Shown here one piece after another: positions 1-11,075 of a DNA stretch of 64,000 nt. The notes below the pieces were generated by a model that was given only the letters and a program-made list of their open reading frames with translations, was not told where the DNA came from and did no database searches. Where the stretch lies: contig JADJPR010000022.1 in NCBI GenBank assembly GCA_016713135.1, positions 1 through 64,000 on the forward strand, written 5' to 3'. The DNA comes from Rhodanobacteraceae bacterium. GTDB taxonomy: Bacteria > Pseudomonadota > Gammaproteobacteria > Xanthomonadales > SZUA-5. Positions within the stretch are counted from its first letter, which is position 1. Every line of letters begins with the position of its first letter. The position numbers were made by a program, and so were the translations under genes.

Positions 1-843
1 GCATCTTCGCAGCCAAGGGACGTCCGCGGATCACCCGCTGATGATCGTGCATCTGGCCAGCGTGGACCGGGTGGGCGACTGGGCGGGCGAGTGCCGCCAG
101 CGCGCGCGCTGGCAGAGCGTTCTGGCCCGGCCCGCTGACGCTGGTCCTGCCCCGCCGGCCCGACCTCCCGGTCAGCCTGCTCGCCGGGGACGGGCTGGAC
201 ACCCTCGCCGTCCGCCAGCCGGACCACGTTCTGGCCCTCCCGCCTGCTGCACGCGTTCGGCGGCCCGCTCGTCGCGCCGAGCGCAAACCGGTCCGGCCGC
301 GTGAGCCCGACCACCGCCGCGCACGTGGCCAGCGAGTTCGCCGGTGTCGACCTGCTCGTCCTCGACGGCGGCCCCTGCACGGTCGGCCTGAGTCGACGGT
401 CGTCGTTCAGGCGGGCGCTGCCGCTGTTGCGCCCGGGCGAGCATTGCAACCAGCGCCATCAGAAGCCCCGGTGGTTGGTCGCTGGCACTGCGAGGATGCT
501 GAAGGCCCGCTTTGCGCGAGCGGGCGACTCGCCAGCGCACTACGCGCCCGGCAAGCCACGCTCAGACTGAGTGGCGCCATCGAGGGTGGCGCGCTGTCTC
601 AACGATGCGGGCGCCGACATCGCTTTATGGCTGGTCAGCGGGACCCTTGCCGCAAGGCTGCAATAGTGGACCAGCACCACGCCGACCCGGCCGGCTGGCC
701 GCAGGCTGTGCATACGCGCTGCATCGCTGGATGCAGGCCCGGCCGCGCCGTAATGGTGGTGCTGCCGCCGGTGGTGAGACTGGGCGGCGGTGCACGATCA
801 GCTGAGCCGCGCGGCAGTACCCGGCGGCGAGATCGTGCCCTAA
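1..843 (+). pseudogene. Sua5/TsaC-type threonylcarbamoyl-AMP synthase, 5'-truncated and frameshifted
   Basis: Sua5/TsaC makes threonylcarbamoyl-AMP from threonine, bicarbonate and ATP for the t6A37 modification of tRNA. Stitching frames together gives the family landmarks in order: KGRP then DHPLMIVHL near the window edge, GPLTLVLPRRPDLPVS around 140, GGPLVAPSANRSGRVSPTT around 260-310, LDGGPCTVGL around 370, and an AHYAPGKP piece near 540, where long Sua5 proteins have SHYAP. The C-terminal frame closes with WAAVHDQLSRAA and a TAA at 841-843. At least five frame changes are needed, and the N-terminus lies outside the window. Real decay or indel errors at a contig end cannot be separated from sequence alone; errors are likelier, because the neighbours are broken too. 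A second YrdC-fold gene (yciO) lies near 44.6 kb. Confidence 0.75.
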
Positions 844-940
844 ACCAAATCGCGCACCGTTCGCGTCTGCATGCCGACGCGCTGTTCCTATCGCTTCCGC
901 GCCGTTTCGAACCGCGGACCGACCCGAAGGAGAGCCGACA

Positions 941-1078
941 ATGAACAAGCTGCGTCCGGAAGATCTGGCTGCTGGCCGCGGGCCTGCTGCTGCCGCTGAC
1001 CGCCTGCAACACCCGTGCGGGGCGTAGGCAAGAACCTCGAAGCCGACCAGAAGATCGGGAGACACCGCGAAGAAGTGA
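941..1078 (+). pseudogene. entericidin-like small lipoprotein, frameshifted
   Basis: Entericidin EcnA/B family members are lipoproteins of about 45 residues, described as stress-induced with roles in cell death or membrane stability. The ATG follows a clear AAGGAG at 927-935. Reading through two frame changes gives a leader WLLAAGLLLPLTACNT containing a lipobox (LTAC), then VRGVGKNLEA, then QKIG, and an end GDTAKK with TGA at 1076-1078. The VxGxGKxxEA pattern directly after the lipidated Cys is the family signature. The frame breaks lie near 955 and 1010, with a further slip near 1050. The identity rests on a short but distinctive pattern. Confidence 0.6.
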
Positions 1079-1100
1079 GCCTCAGGGCAGCGGCGCCGGA

Positions 1101-1774
1101 TCAGCGCGCCGCCGCCAGGCTCCAGCGCACCGCGATGACGAAGTCACCAGCGACACCGCAGCCAGATCGCCCCACAGCCAGGTGGTGCCGCCGATCTCCT
1201 CGGCCAACATGCGCGCGCGTCCGAAGCCGGGTGCAGCGTTCGATGGTGTCGCTGAAGATGTCGTGGCACGTACAGCAGGCTCATCACGCCGATCAAGCGC
1301 AGCGGCGAATAGTCGCTGGCGACCGGCGGTAGCCAGCGGGCGATGACCAACATCGCGGCGGCCGTACCGATGCCGTAAGCGAGCCCGAAAGGCATTGCCG
1401 CATAAAAACACGGTGGCGAAGCGCCATGCACAGCGCCACGCTGGCGAGGATCGCGCGGTCATGCCGGCTGCGGCTGCTGGCGACCAGCAGCGCAGCGCCG
1501 ATCACCAACGAGCCGAGGTAGCCGGCGCTCAGGGTCGAAGCGGTTTCCGCCCGCGCTCGGCACCTCGCCGCCGCGGTCGACCGTGACTTGCATCACCACG
1601 ACCCACCGCCAGTCAGCGGAGTCATCGCCGCGTGTGCGGACTCGTGGAAGAACACCGCGAGGTTTCCAGCGGCGCGGTCAAGCCGAACCGCGGAAATACG
1701 CGAGGCACTGCGGCGACCAGGCTCAGGCCGGCAAGTATCATCAGCGGATGCGGTTCAGGAGTGCCGACGGACAT
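1101..1774 (-). pseudogene. M50B-type membrane metallopeptidase, frameshifted
   Basis: Reverse-strand pieces in different frames join into an M50B-like integral membrane zinc peptidase. An N-terminal hydrophobic stretch is followed by VFFHESAHAAMTPLTGG (zinc-binding HExxH equivalent HESAH, near 1640). Then come VVVMQVTVDRGGEV, AGGNRF, an SAGYLGSLVIGAALL membrane segment, PFGLAYGIGTAAAMLVIARW, and near the end ARMLAEEIGGTTWLWGDLAA with TGA at 1101-1103. M50B proteins typically end with an (A)LAEITGIPxxxWG motif, which this matches. About four frame changes are needed. Substrate unknown. The ATG at 1774 is the best start I can find but is uncertain. Confidence 0.6.
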
Positions 1775-1806
1775 CAGGGCGACCTGCGCGTGGACGGATC
1801 AGTAGA

Positions 1807-2700
1807 TTACAGGCTATCAAACGCGAAAGGCAAGCAGATGGCCCGCTTCCGCGTTTCAGGCGTGTTGCGAGACTCGTCCAGCGCTCCCTGGCTCAGGGCG
1901 CCAGCGGAAAGCGCCACCAAGGCTTCGCCGGGCGGGTTATCGTGCTCGCGCACCAGGCGCAAATCAAGCCGACCATTGCCGAGGTTCACCAACGGCGCCT
2001 GCGGCGTTACCGCCAATATCGACATCACCGGCCCGCGTTTTCGGCAATCACCACATCCTCGATATCCGCCGTGCCGTAGTTCAGGACGGTGGACGCCAGC
2101 GTTACGCCTTCATGGCGGCGCAGGCTGAACTGCCCTGGAAAGTGGTCGAATTCAGCCAGAGCTTGCCCCAGTTGACGATGGTGCCGGCATCGCGCGAGGC
2201 GCCGGCCACCGTGTTGAAGCTGATCTCGCAATGCGACAGGCGCATCTCGCCGTAGTTCTCGACGATGGCCGAGGCGCCGCGCGCGGTGCTGTCGACCAGC
2301 GCCACCCGGCGCAGTTCGGTGGTGCCGTGGTTGCGGATCGAGCCCATCGAACCTTCCGCGAGGATGACCTGCTCGAGTCGCAGATGACCCGTTTCGGCGA
2401 CATGGAACAGGCGAAATCGCTGTTGGAATAGCGCCGCAGTTCGGCGCCGTTGCCGCGGATCACGATCGGCGTGGTGATCTCCGGCAGCGCGGCCTTCTGG
2501 TTCTCGGCATTCACCTTGTCCAGCGAGTACAGCCCACGCTCCAGGGTGATGATGTCTGCTTCGGGTGTCTGATTGGCGGCGTTGATCGCGGCGACCAGGC
2601 CATCGGTCGATTCGACCGGGAAGATGGTCGTCGATTGCGCCGAGGTCGACACGAGCAGACCGGTGAGGGTGGCGGTGAGCAGGGTGCGATTCAGCGTCAT
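1807..2700 (-). CDS. secreted parallel beta-helix protein (CSLREA-like N-terminus), frameshifted
   Basis: The ATG at 2700 has a good ribosome site (AGGAG, 8 bases upstream on the minus strand) and encodes a signal peptide (MTLNRTLLTATLTGLLVSTS). The start of the mature protein, TIFPVESTDGLVAAINAAN, resembles the CSLREA-type module that opens many bacterial beta-helix proteins. Imperfect beta-helix rungs follow, with repeated (I/V)xNxGxxxLxxxxI patterns such as SIRNHGTTELRRVALV, AIVENYGEMRLSHCEI and TIVNWGKLWLNSTTF. Frame breaks lie near 2430, 2110 and 2030; the last piece ends at a TAA at 1807-1809. Probably an exported surface or extracellular protein of unknown function. Confidence 0.55.
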
Positions 2701-2922
2701 GCGGTTCTCCTGGCACGAGATGTGGCGGATGAATGCATCATGAACCACAAGGTTTAGTGCGATCCATCAGCGGGCGCCGAAATGTGACGGAAATCGCGGC
2801 AAAGGCGCGAAAAATCAGACGAACGGCCAGATCCGCGAGAGCCTGACCCCACGGTCAGGTATGGGTCTGAATGGGAGTCGCGGCGATTGATCGCATATAT
2901 CGAACGGGGTGATTCGAAATCG

Positions 2923-4091
2923 TCAACATTCGTGCGCGTCGCGCCTTGGCAGGCTCACCCGTGATGCGAGCAGCGCCCCGGCCAGGGAGATCGCCGCGGC
3001 GCCAAGAAAGCTCGCACGGCCATCGCCGAGTTCCCACAGGGCGCCCGCCAGCAATGCGCCGAGTACGCCGCCGAGGCCTGAGCTGAACCCGTACAGCAAG
3101 CCCTGACCATGCACGCCGGTCCGCCCGGGAAAGAACTGGCTGATCGCCTGCATGCTGGTGCTGTGGAAAGCGGCGAAAGTGAAGGCATGCCCGAGCTGCG
3201 CCAGGCCGATCGCCAGCGGGTAGTGCGGCAGCATCGCGGTGACCACCCAGCGCAGGCTGCCGATGGCGAAACAAACGACCATCAGCCGCCGCGGATCGAC
3301 TCGCGCCTGCAGGCGCGGGATCACCAGGAACATGCCGATCTCGGCGATCACGCCGATCGACCACATCAGTCCCACCGCCTGCGGCGCGTAGCCGTGCCGG
3401 TCCAGGTGCAGCGACAGGAACACATAGAAGGCACCGTGGCTCAACTGCATCGCCAGGGCGGTGGGCCAGGAAGATCCAGAGCGGACGCTCGCGCCAGCGC
3501 GGCAGCACATCGGTGCGGAAGCCGCCGCCGGACTCCTTTGCCAGCGTCGGCGCGTCGTCGTTGATCCACGCGCCGCCACCAGCAGCGCGCGAACACCGGC
3601 AGCAGGGTGGCGACCAGCCAGCCGTAGCCGAGGATCTGAGCAGCCAGCCGAAGCCCAGGTTGGCCAGCACGAAGCCCACGGATCCCCACACCCGGATGCG
3701 CCCGTAGGCCGATTTGCGCTCGCCCAGTCGCGCGAGCGTGAGCGCCTCGAACTGCGGCATGATCGCGTTGTAGACGCTGGCATAGGCCAGCATCACCAGC
3801 ACCACGCCCGCAAAACCGAGCGGCAGCAGGAACAGCGCGAAGCAGGCCAGCGTAGCCAGGCGCGCCCGCGCGCAGCACCAGGATCGGACGGGCCGCGCGC
3901 GCGGTGGCCAATCCCCACAGCGACGGCGCCAGCACGCGCGAGCCGTACCACAGGCTCATCACCACACCGATCTGCCAGGCGCTGAGCCCGCGCGTCTCCA
4001 GGTACGGCGCGAAATAGGGGGCGAAGGCGCCCAGCGCGCCGAGGTAGGCGAAATAGAACGCCGACAGCCGCCAGTAGGGAACGCCAGCCAA
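2923..4091 (-). pseudogene. MFS transporter, HcaT/PPP-like, frameshifted
   Basis: A 12-helix major facilitator of the MFS_1-like family that includes the E. coli 3-phenylpropionate transporter HcaT. The N-terminal piece (YWRLSAFYFAYLGALGAFAPYF, then LETRGLSAWQIG, then WGLATARAARPI) is diagnostic. Middle pieces ARLGERKSAYGRIRVWGSVGF and the C-terminal half (GLMWSIGVIAEIGMF, QALHSTS-like AFHSTSMQAI, then LPRRDAHEC) lie in other frames. At least three frame changes occur between 3440 and 3870. No ATG is visible at the N-terminus; a TTG at 4091, six bases after the stop of the upstream gene, is a candidate. The substrate cannot be told. The piecewise good conservation suggests an intact gene with sequence errors. 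Confidence 0.65.
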
Positions 4092-4096
4092 GGCGG

Positions 4097-5041
<945 letters not shown>

Positions 5042-5205
5042 GGCGAGTCTCGCAGGCAGAAGGATGGCCGCGGAGCATAGCGGCTGGCGCATGCCCCTGC
5101 GGTGTGGCCGATGTTCCGGTCTTCGCGCGCTTTGCAGGCGCAGGACGGCAGACTACGCATCGCCGGGTACCCGCCTGGCGCCCGAATCGACCTTGGATCG
5201 GATCC

Positions 5206-6562
5206 ATGCCTCATTCCAGACCCTCCGGCCTGCGCGCCAAGCTCGGTGTCGCATTCATCCTGCAGGCGGGCCGCCATCTCCTGCGGTACGTGCTCGGCGT
5301 CTACGCCGCCGCGGCGGTGCTCGAAGACGTGCTGATCAAGCGCGCGCTGCGCGAGGAGACTGCGCACTACGTCCAGTTGCTCGAACGCAATCCGGTGCAC
5401 CTGACACCGGATACCCACAACATGAAGGGCTACATGCAGCGGCCTGGCGACACCGACGAGGTGATTCCGGACAACCTGCGTGGCCTCGGCCCCGGATTTC
5501 ACGTCCTGCGGCAGGGCGGGAGCCGGGCGCTGGTGTTCGTGTCCGATGCCAAGCCGGGCCGGCTGTTCCTGGTGATCGACCAGGCGCACATCGGCCAGCT
5601 CGCGCTGTTTTTCGGCCTGATTCCGCTGACCCTGGTGCTGCTGTTCATCTACCTCGCCACCTGGCTTACCTACCGCCTGTCGCGGCGCGCCATTTCACCG
5701 GTGATCTGGCTCGCCAGCGAAGTGCGCGGCTGGGACCCGAAGAATCCGGACTTCAGCACCCCTGGCCCCTGAGCGCATGCCACCCGGAGATCGAGGGCGA
5801 GACCGAGGCCTCGCGGAGGCCATCTATGGTTTCGGCAAGCGCATCGGCGAGTTCGTCGAGCGCGAGCGCATCTTCACCCGCGACGCCAGCCACGAGCTGC
5901 GCACGCCGCTGACGGTGATCAAGATGGCCAGCGAGGTGCTCATCAGCGACGGCCAACTGGACGACTACGGCATGCGCAACGCACAGCGGATCGCCGCCGC
6001 CGCGCGCGACATGGAGTCGCTGATCGAGGCATTCCTGCTGATGGCGCGCGAGGCCGAGAACGCTCTGCCGGCGGACGATTTTGCCGTCAACTCGGTGGTG
6101 CACGACGAGATCGAGCGCGCCGAGGCGCTGGTCGGCGACAAGCCGATCAAGCTGGAGCTGGTCGAGCGTGCGCAGTTCCGCCTGCACGCGCCCTCCAAGG
6201 TGGTCGCGGTGCTGATCGGCAACCTGATCCGCAATGCGGTGGCCTACACCGACCAGGGCCACGTCCGGGTCACGGTGGAACTCGGCATGGTGACGGTCGA
6301 GGACACCGGCGTCGGCATGTCCGCGGAGGACCTCAAGCAGATCTTCCAGCCCTTTTTCCGCGCCAAGCACGGGCGCCGTGGCGGCCATGGGGTCGGACTG
6401 ACCATCGTCAAGCGCCTTTCCGATCGTTTCCAGTGGCCGATCGAGTTCGAGAGCGAGCCGGGCAAGGGGACCACCGTGCGCGTGCGCTTCCCCATTGCGC
6501 CCAGGTCAAGTGCGCGAGCGATCCGCGCGCCTGAGGAGGCCGCACCGAATTGGCGGAAATGA
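5206..6562 (+). CDS. orphan sensor histidine kinase, one frameshift
   Basis: A membrane two-component kinase. The N-terminal frame from ATG 5206 has a hydrophobic segment, a periplasmic sensor of about 120 residues, and a second membrane helix (about residues 128-152) followed by a short HAMP-like linker (SRRAISPVIWLASEV). The frame changes near 5765. The second frame carries the phospho-acceptor H-box RDASHELRTPLTVI (about 5880-5920), an N-box NLIRNAVAYTDQGHV, and G-boxes (VEDTGVGMS, GHGVGLTIVKRL). The catalytic elements are complete, so the break is likely a sequence error or a recent mutation. No response regulator gene is adjacent, so its partner is encoded elsewhere. Signal unknown. Confidence 0.8.
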
Positions 6563-6581
6563 CTGAACAAGAGACGTCTTG

Positions 6582-6760
6582 TCCGCAAAGGACGCAAAGG
6601 GCGCAAAGGAGAGCCAGTTTGCTGTAAGGCCTGCGTTGGAGATCGATGGCGACCAGGCAATCACACTCGTTGCAATGACCACAGCGTCAGCGCAGGACGC
6701 ACAGAACATCTGACCGGCTTTCCTTTGCGTCCTTGCTTCTCCCCTTTGCGTCCTTTGCGT
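6582..6760. repeat. intergenic inverted repeat with GACGCAAAGG arms (copy 1)
   Basis: The left arm at 6582-6610 contains three consecutive (A/C)CGCAAAGG-type units. The right arm at 6721-6760 carries the reverse complement (CCTTTGCGTCC, then CCTTTGCGTCCTTTGCGTC). About 110 bases lie between the arms. The unit is a 9-base period, so each arm is itself a short tandem repeat. It fills the gap between the kinase and the ABC exporter gene. A second copy of the same architecture lies at 12731-12833. Confidence 0.75.
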
Positions 6761-6798
6761 CAAACGCTCTTTGGTTCGTCCGGGCAAAGGCGCGAAAC

Positions 6799-8215
6799 TC
6801 ACACCAGCTGCAACCGCGCCAGTTCGGCGTACAGGCCGCCCTGGGCGAGCAGTTCCTCGTGGCTGCCCTGGGCGACGATGCGGCCGGCGTCGAGGACCAC
6901 GATGCGGTCCGCCTTCTTTACCGTGGCCAGGCGGTGCGCGATCACCAGCGAGGTGCGACCGGCCATCAGGTGTTCCAGCGCGTGCTGCACGGCGCGCTCG
7001 CTCTGCGCGTCGAGCGCGCTGGTGGCCTCGTCGAGCAGCAGGATCGAGGCGTCGCGCAGCAGCGCGCGGGCGATCACCACACGCTGCTGCTGCCCACCCG
7101 ACAGACGCACACCGCGCTCGCCAAGATACGTGTCCAGTCCCTGCGGCAGCGCGGACAGGAAGTCCCAGGCCTCGGCCGCGCGGGCGGCGGCTTCCACTTC
7201 CTCGCGGCTGGCTTCGGGCCGGCCGTAGCGGATGTTCTCCAGCGCGCTGGTGCCGAAGATCACCGGATCCTGCGGCACCAGGGCGAACAGGCGGCGCAGG
7301 TCAGCGACGCGTAGTTCGCGCAGGTCCACGCCGTCCACCCGGATGCAGCCCTGGTCGGGATCGTGGAAGCGCAGCAGCAACTGGAACAGGGTGCTCTTGC
7401 CGGCACCGGACGGTCCGACCAGGGCGACGGTCTCGCCGGCACGGATTTCGAGGTCGATGCCACTCAGCGCCGGCGTGTCCGGGCGCGAGGGATAGCGGAA
7501 GCCGACTCCGTCGAAGCGGATCGATTCCCGGATCGCAGTCGGCGCCGCGTCCGGAGTAGCGGGATCGGCGATCTTCGGCGTCATCTGCAGCAGTTCGGCG
7601 AGCCGGCCCATGGCGCCGGATGCGCGCTGCACATCGCCCCAGACCTCGCTGACCGCACCCACCGAGCCGGCTGCCATCACCGCATAGAGAACGAACTGGC
7701 CAAGTTCGCCGCCCGACAGCGTGCCCGCCAGTACCTGCTTGGCGCCGATCCACAGCACCACCGTGACCGCGCCGAACACCAGCACGATCACCGCCGCCGT
7801 CAGGCTGGCGCGCATGCGAATGCGGCGCTTGGCCGTGGCCAGGGTGCGCCGTACCGCATCGCCGAAGCGCGTCGACTCGCGCGCCTCGGCCACATTCGCC
7901 TGCACGGTGTGGATCGCATTGAAGGTTTCGCCGGCAATCGCCGACGAATCGGCGATGCGGTCCTGGCTCTCGCGCGAGAGTTTTTCCACGCGACGCCCGA
8001 AGATCAGGAAGGGCAAGGAAATAGCGGTCTACATAGGCCGCATTCGCCTTGGAGAAACCATGGTCGATCATCTGCCCGATCGCGCTCGGCAGGGACAGCG
8101 AGGCCACCGATGCCACCAGCAGGAAGCCCAGGGCGCCTGCGATCAGGCCGCGATAGGGGCGCAGGAAGGGCGCGAGCGCCGCCAATGGCTTGATCGATCG
8201 GGACTTTTCGGACAC
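6799..8215 (-). pseudogene. ABC exporter (MsbA-related), internal deletion plus frameshift
   Basis: A half-size ABC exporter with fused membrane and ATPase domains. From GTG 8215 the first 65-70 residues give the N-terminal region and helices 1-2, ending AAYVDRYFLAL. The sequence then jumps near 8020, in another frame, to PFLIFGRRVEKLSRES, a segment that normally lies some 110 residues further on. The rest is complete: Walker A GPSGAGKST, Q-loop VPQDP, signature VRLSGGQQQR, Walker B ILLLDEATSALD and the H-loop in SLVIAHRL. The total is about 470 residues against the usual 580-600. Without transmembrane helices 3-4 the protein should not work, so this is either a real deletion or an assembly collapse. 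Substrate unknown; the family includes lipid and drug exporters. Confidence 0.8.
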
Positions 8216-8379
8216 GGATTGGGCGACGTTTGGCGCGCGGCGCCGGGGAACCGCTGTTCATGGGGGCGGAACCGACCGACGCAAGTGGCCAGGTGCGCCC
8301 GCGGAGCGGCGGTCGGATGGGCCATCGGATTGCCCCTGGCGGCCGCAGAACCTGACTCGCAACGCGTCCGGAGGATTCC

Positions 8380-9004
8380 CTACAGTGGCAGCGTCCGCGC
8401 CGTCCGCCGGCGCATCCAGCACGCCACGCTGTAGCGATCTCGTTGCGTTGCCAGTACCTCGTGTTCGATTTCGCCGCTCAGGAACAGCACCAGTTGCCCG
8501 GGTTCCGGTGCGATGTCGATCGAGACCTCGCCGTCCGGGCCTTCCAGGTAGATGCGCAACTCGCCACCAAAACGCGGTTGCCAGGGGTCGCCGAGGTGGA
8601 TCACGGCGGAGACTGCGCGCGCGTCCTCGTCGCGGAAACGGTCGAGGTGGCGGCGGTAGGCGCCTCCTGGTGGATAGTGGGCAAAATGCGCTTCGCTCGC
8701 AATCAAGCCCAGGTACAGGCGCTCATTCAGTGCGGAGCGCAGGCCTTCCAGGCGCGCCAGGAGGACGCCGGACGCACGGCGCCGGATCGTCCGGTTCCAG
8801 CCACTGGATCGAATCACCGCGTACCTCGGTTGTGCGCAGGGTGGCATTGCCGCGGCCCACGCGCGCCGGGGTCAGGACGCCTGCGGCGGCGCGCGACCTG
8901 GCGGTGTCGAGCAGTGCCTGCCGCAAGTGCGTGTCGAGCCAGTCGCCCACCACCAGCCAGCGGTCGGTGGCGAGGGCGTCGGCGATCCGGTCGTGGTCAG
9001 TCAC
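8380..9004 (-). CDS. 2OG-Fe(II) oxygenase, SM-20/prolyl-4-hydroxylase type, one frameshift
   Basis: An oxygenase that uses 2-oxoglutarate, O2 and Fe(II) to hydroxylate its substrate. The double-stranded beta-helix landmarks are visible: iron ligands H and D in YRRHLDRFRD, the distal His in GEIEHEVL, and the Arg for 2OG in RYSVACW. The N-terminal half (DRWLVVGDWLDTHLRQALL, GNATLRTTEVRGDSIQWL) is in another frame; the break is near 8790. The preferred start is the GTG at 9004, which overlaps the last 8 bases of the NUDIX gene and so suggests translational coupling. The stop is a TAG at 8380-8382. The substrate is unknown; bacterial relatives may act on proteins or small molecules. Confidence 0.7.
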
Positions 9005-9550
9005 GCGCGTGCGGCTCACCGCGGGCGTCGCGCTCCAGGAAGTAGATGCCGGCGTAGACCTTTGGATCCACGGCGTAGCCTTCGGCCATGCGCTCGGCGA
9101 CGAAGCGGGCGACGCCGGCGCGCGGTACCTCGTGCACCGTGATGTTCTCGTCCCCGGCACCGCCGCCCGCGTGCACGCGCGTGAGGCCGGTGGCGCGCAC
9201 GAAATGCATGACCTCGGTGGTCATGCCCGCAGAGCTGGACCGGCCATGATCGACTCGATGTGTTCGGCCTGCCAGCCGGTTTCCTCCAGCAATTCCTGCG
9301 CTGGGCGCTTTCGCGCCAAGACTCGTCGGCGAAGGCGCCTCATCGCCGATCAGGCCGCCGGAAACTCCAGGGTACGCGACTGGATCGGGATGCGATATTG
9401 CTCGACCATGAGGACGGTCTCCGCGGGCGTGATCGCCACGATCACAACCGCACCCTGGGGGTTCAGTCGCTCCGCGTACTCCCAGTTCCCGCGCCGACAC
9501 AGGCGAAGGTGATGGCCGGCGTGAAGGACCTGCGAAGACTGTTGGGACAT
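8997..9550 (-). CDS. NUDIX hydrolase, ADP-ribose pyrophosphatase-like, frameshifted
   Basis: Probably cleaves ADP-ribose or a related nucleoside diphosphate sugar to AMP and a phosphosugar. From ATG 9550 the first frame reads GNWEYAERLNPQGAVVIVAI, then VLMVEQYRIPIQSRTLEFPA, the typical lead-in to the NUDIX box of ADPR pyrophosphatases. The box itself is split between frames: GLIGDE is followed by AQELLEETGWQAEHIES (the RELxEETG core). The C-terminal frame resumes with AGMTTEVMHFVRATGL and ends VYAGIYFLERDARG. At least two frame breaks lie between 9240 and 9360. It heads a two-gene minus-strand unit with the oxygenase. Confidence 0.75.
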
Positions 9551-9670
9551 GGGCGGGAACTTTTGCTGTGGTCGAGAGTCAGCTTGCAACCGCGATAATG
9601 CCATTGCCGCCGCTCGCTCCAGCGCGACGCGTGCCTTTCCTTCGTCTGCAGTCACTTTCGAACCGGATCC

Positions 9671-11066
9671 ATGAACTCCAAGACTCTGCTGATCAGCCTG
9701 TCCGCTGCCGCGCTCTGGTGCGCAGCCTCCTCGGTGTCCGCCCAGGCCTTGCGTCAGGCACCGCCGCCGTTGCCCACCGATACCGAGGTCGAGCTGGCAA
9801 AGATCAGCGATATCAACGAGTTGATGCGCCGCGCTGACGAGTGGAAGGGCAACAAGGATTTGCGTCGATACACCTATGCCATGGAGCGCCTGCTGAAGTT
9901 GCGCCCCTACAGTCCGACCTTTCTGTACCGGCTGTCGGAGGCGTACGCGATGCAGGATCAGAAGACCAAGGCATACAACCTGCTGATCCAGGTTCAGAAA
10001 CAAGGGCTGGCGTTGAACCCGGAGGCGGACAAGGATTTCGACCCGATCCGCAACACCCAGGTCTTCCAGTACGTCATCGACGGACTCAAGGTAAATGCCA
10101 CGCCCTTCGGTGAGGGAAAGGCAGCGATCACCCTGAAGGATGCGCCGGAGCTCATCGAGAGCGTTGCTTATGACGCCAAGCGCAAGCGCTTCCTGGTCGG
10201 CAGCGTACGTACGGGTGAGATCATGAGCGTAGCGATGGACGGCAGTGTCAACCTGTTCACGTCGCCGGTCCGCACGCCGGCGCTGCGGAGCGTTTTTGCG
10301 CTCGCCGTGGACGACGCCCGCGGTTTCCTGTGGGTGGGTACGGCCGGGGCGCCGCAGTATGAGAAGCACCGCCCAGAGGAACTCGGCGGTGCGGCGCTGC
10401 GGAAGTTCGATCTGGCGAGTGGCAAGATCCTCGAAGCCTATCCGATGGCACCCGGTGAGACCCCACGGATGTTCGGCGCGATCACGGTTGCCGCCAACGG
10501 GACGGTCTACGCCACCGACGCGATTTCGAACGTGGTCTACCAGGTCCAGGGCGGCGAGATGCGCACGTTGTTCGCGGTATCCCGGATCGACCAGCCTGCG
10601 TGGTCTGGCGGTGAGTCCGGACCAGCGGTACCTCTACTTTGTGGACTATGAACTGGGATTGCGTGTCGCGGACCTCAGCAAGAGCGAGATCCGCGAGCTG
10701 GCGATGGACTTGCAGAATCTGGGTGGCATCGACGGCCTGAGCTACTACCAGGGCCAACTGATCGCCGTGCAGAACGGCACCATTCCCACCCGCGTCATTC
10801 GCATCAAGCTCGGTGACGACCGCGTCTCCGTCGTGGGCGTCCAGCCGCTGGAAGCGAACAAGGACGAACTGGTGATGCCGACCTTCGGCACGTTGGTCGG
10901 CGATGACTTCTACTTCATCGCCAACAGTCAGCGTGACGTCTACGCAGCGGATGGCAAGCCGATGGAAGGCGTGCTGCCGGAAGATCGCGTGCTGTACAAA
11001 GTGTCGGCACGATTCGCCTGGGAGACGGCCGTGAAGGGTGGCCAGGTGGGCGCTCCGGCGAAGTAA
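9671..11066 (+). CDS. secreted protein with helical-repeat N-terminus and beta-propeller (SMP-30/NHL-like), one frameshift
   Basis: From ATG 9671 there is a signal peptide (MNSKTLLISLSAAALWCAAS, cleavage after SAQA). A helical segment of about 100 residues follows (INELMRRADEWKGN, AMERLLKLRPYSPTFLYRLS), which looks TPR-like. A propeller-type region comes next, with recurring blades such as VAYDAKRKRFLVGSV, LAVDDARGFLWVGTA, ITVAANGTVYATDA and LAVSPDQRYLYFVD. The frame changes near 10597 and the second frame runs to TAA 11064-11066. Relatives of this fold include SMP-30 lactonases and NHL proteins. I do not see a conserved catalytic set, so enzymatic activity is not claimed. Periplasmic or extracellular. 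Confidence 0.65.
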
Positions 11067-11075
11067 GCGCCGGGG

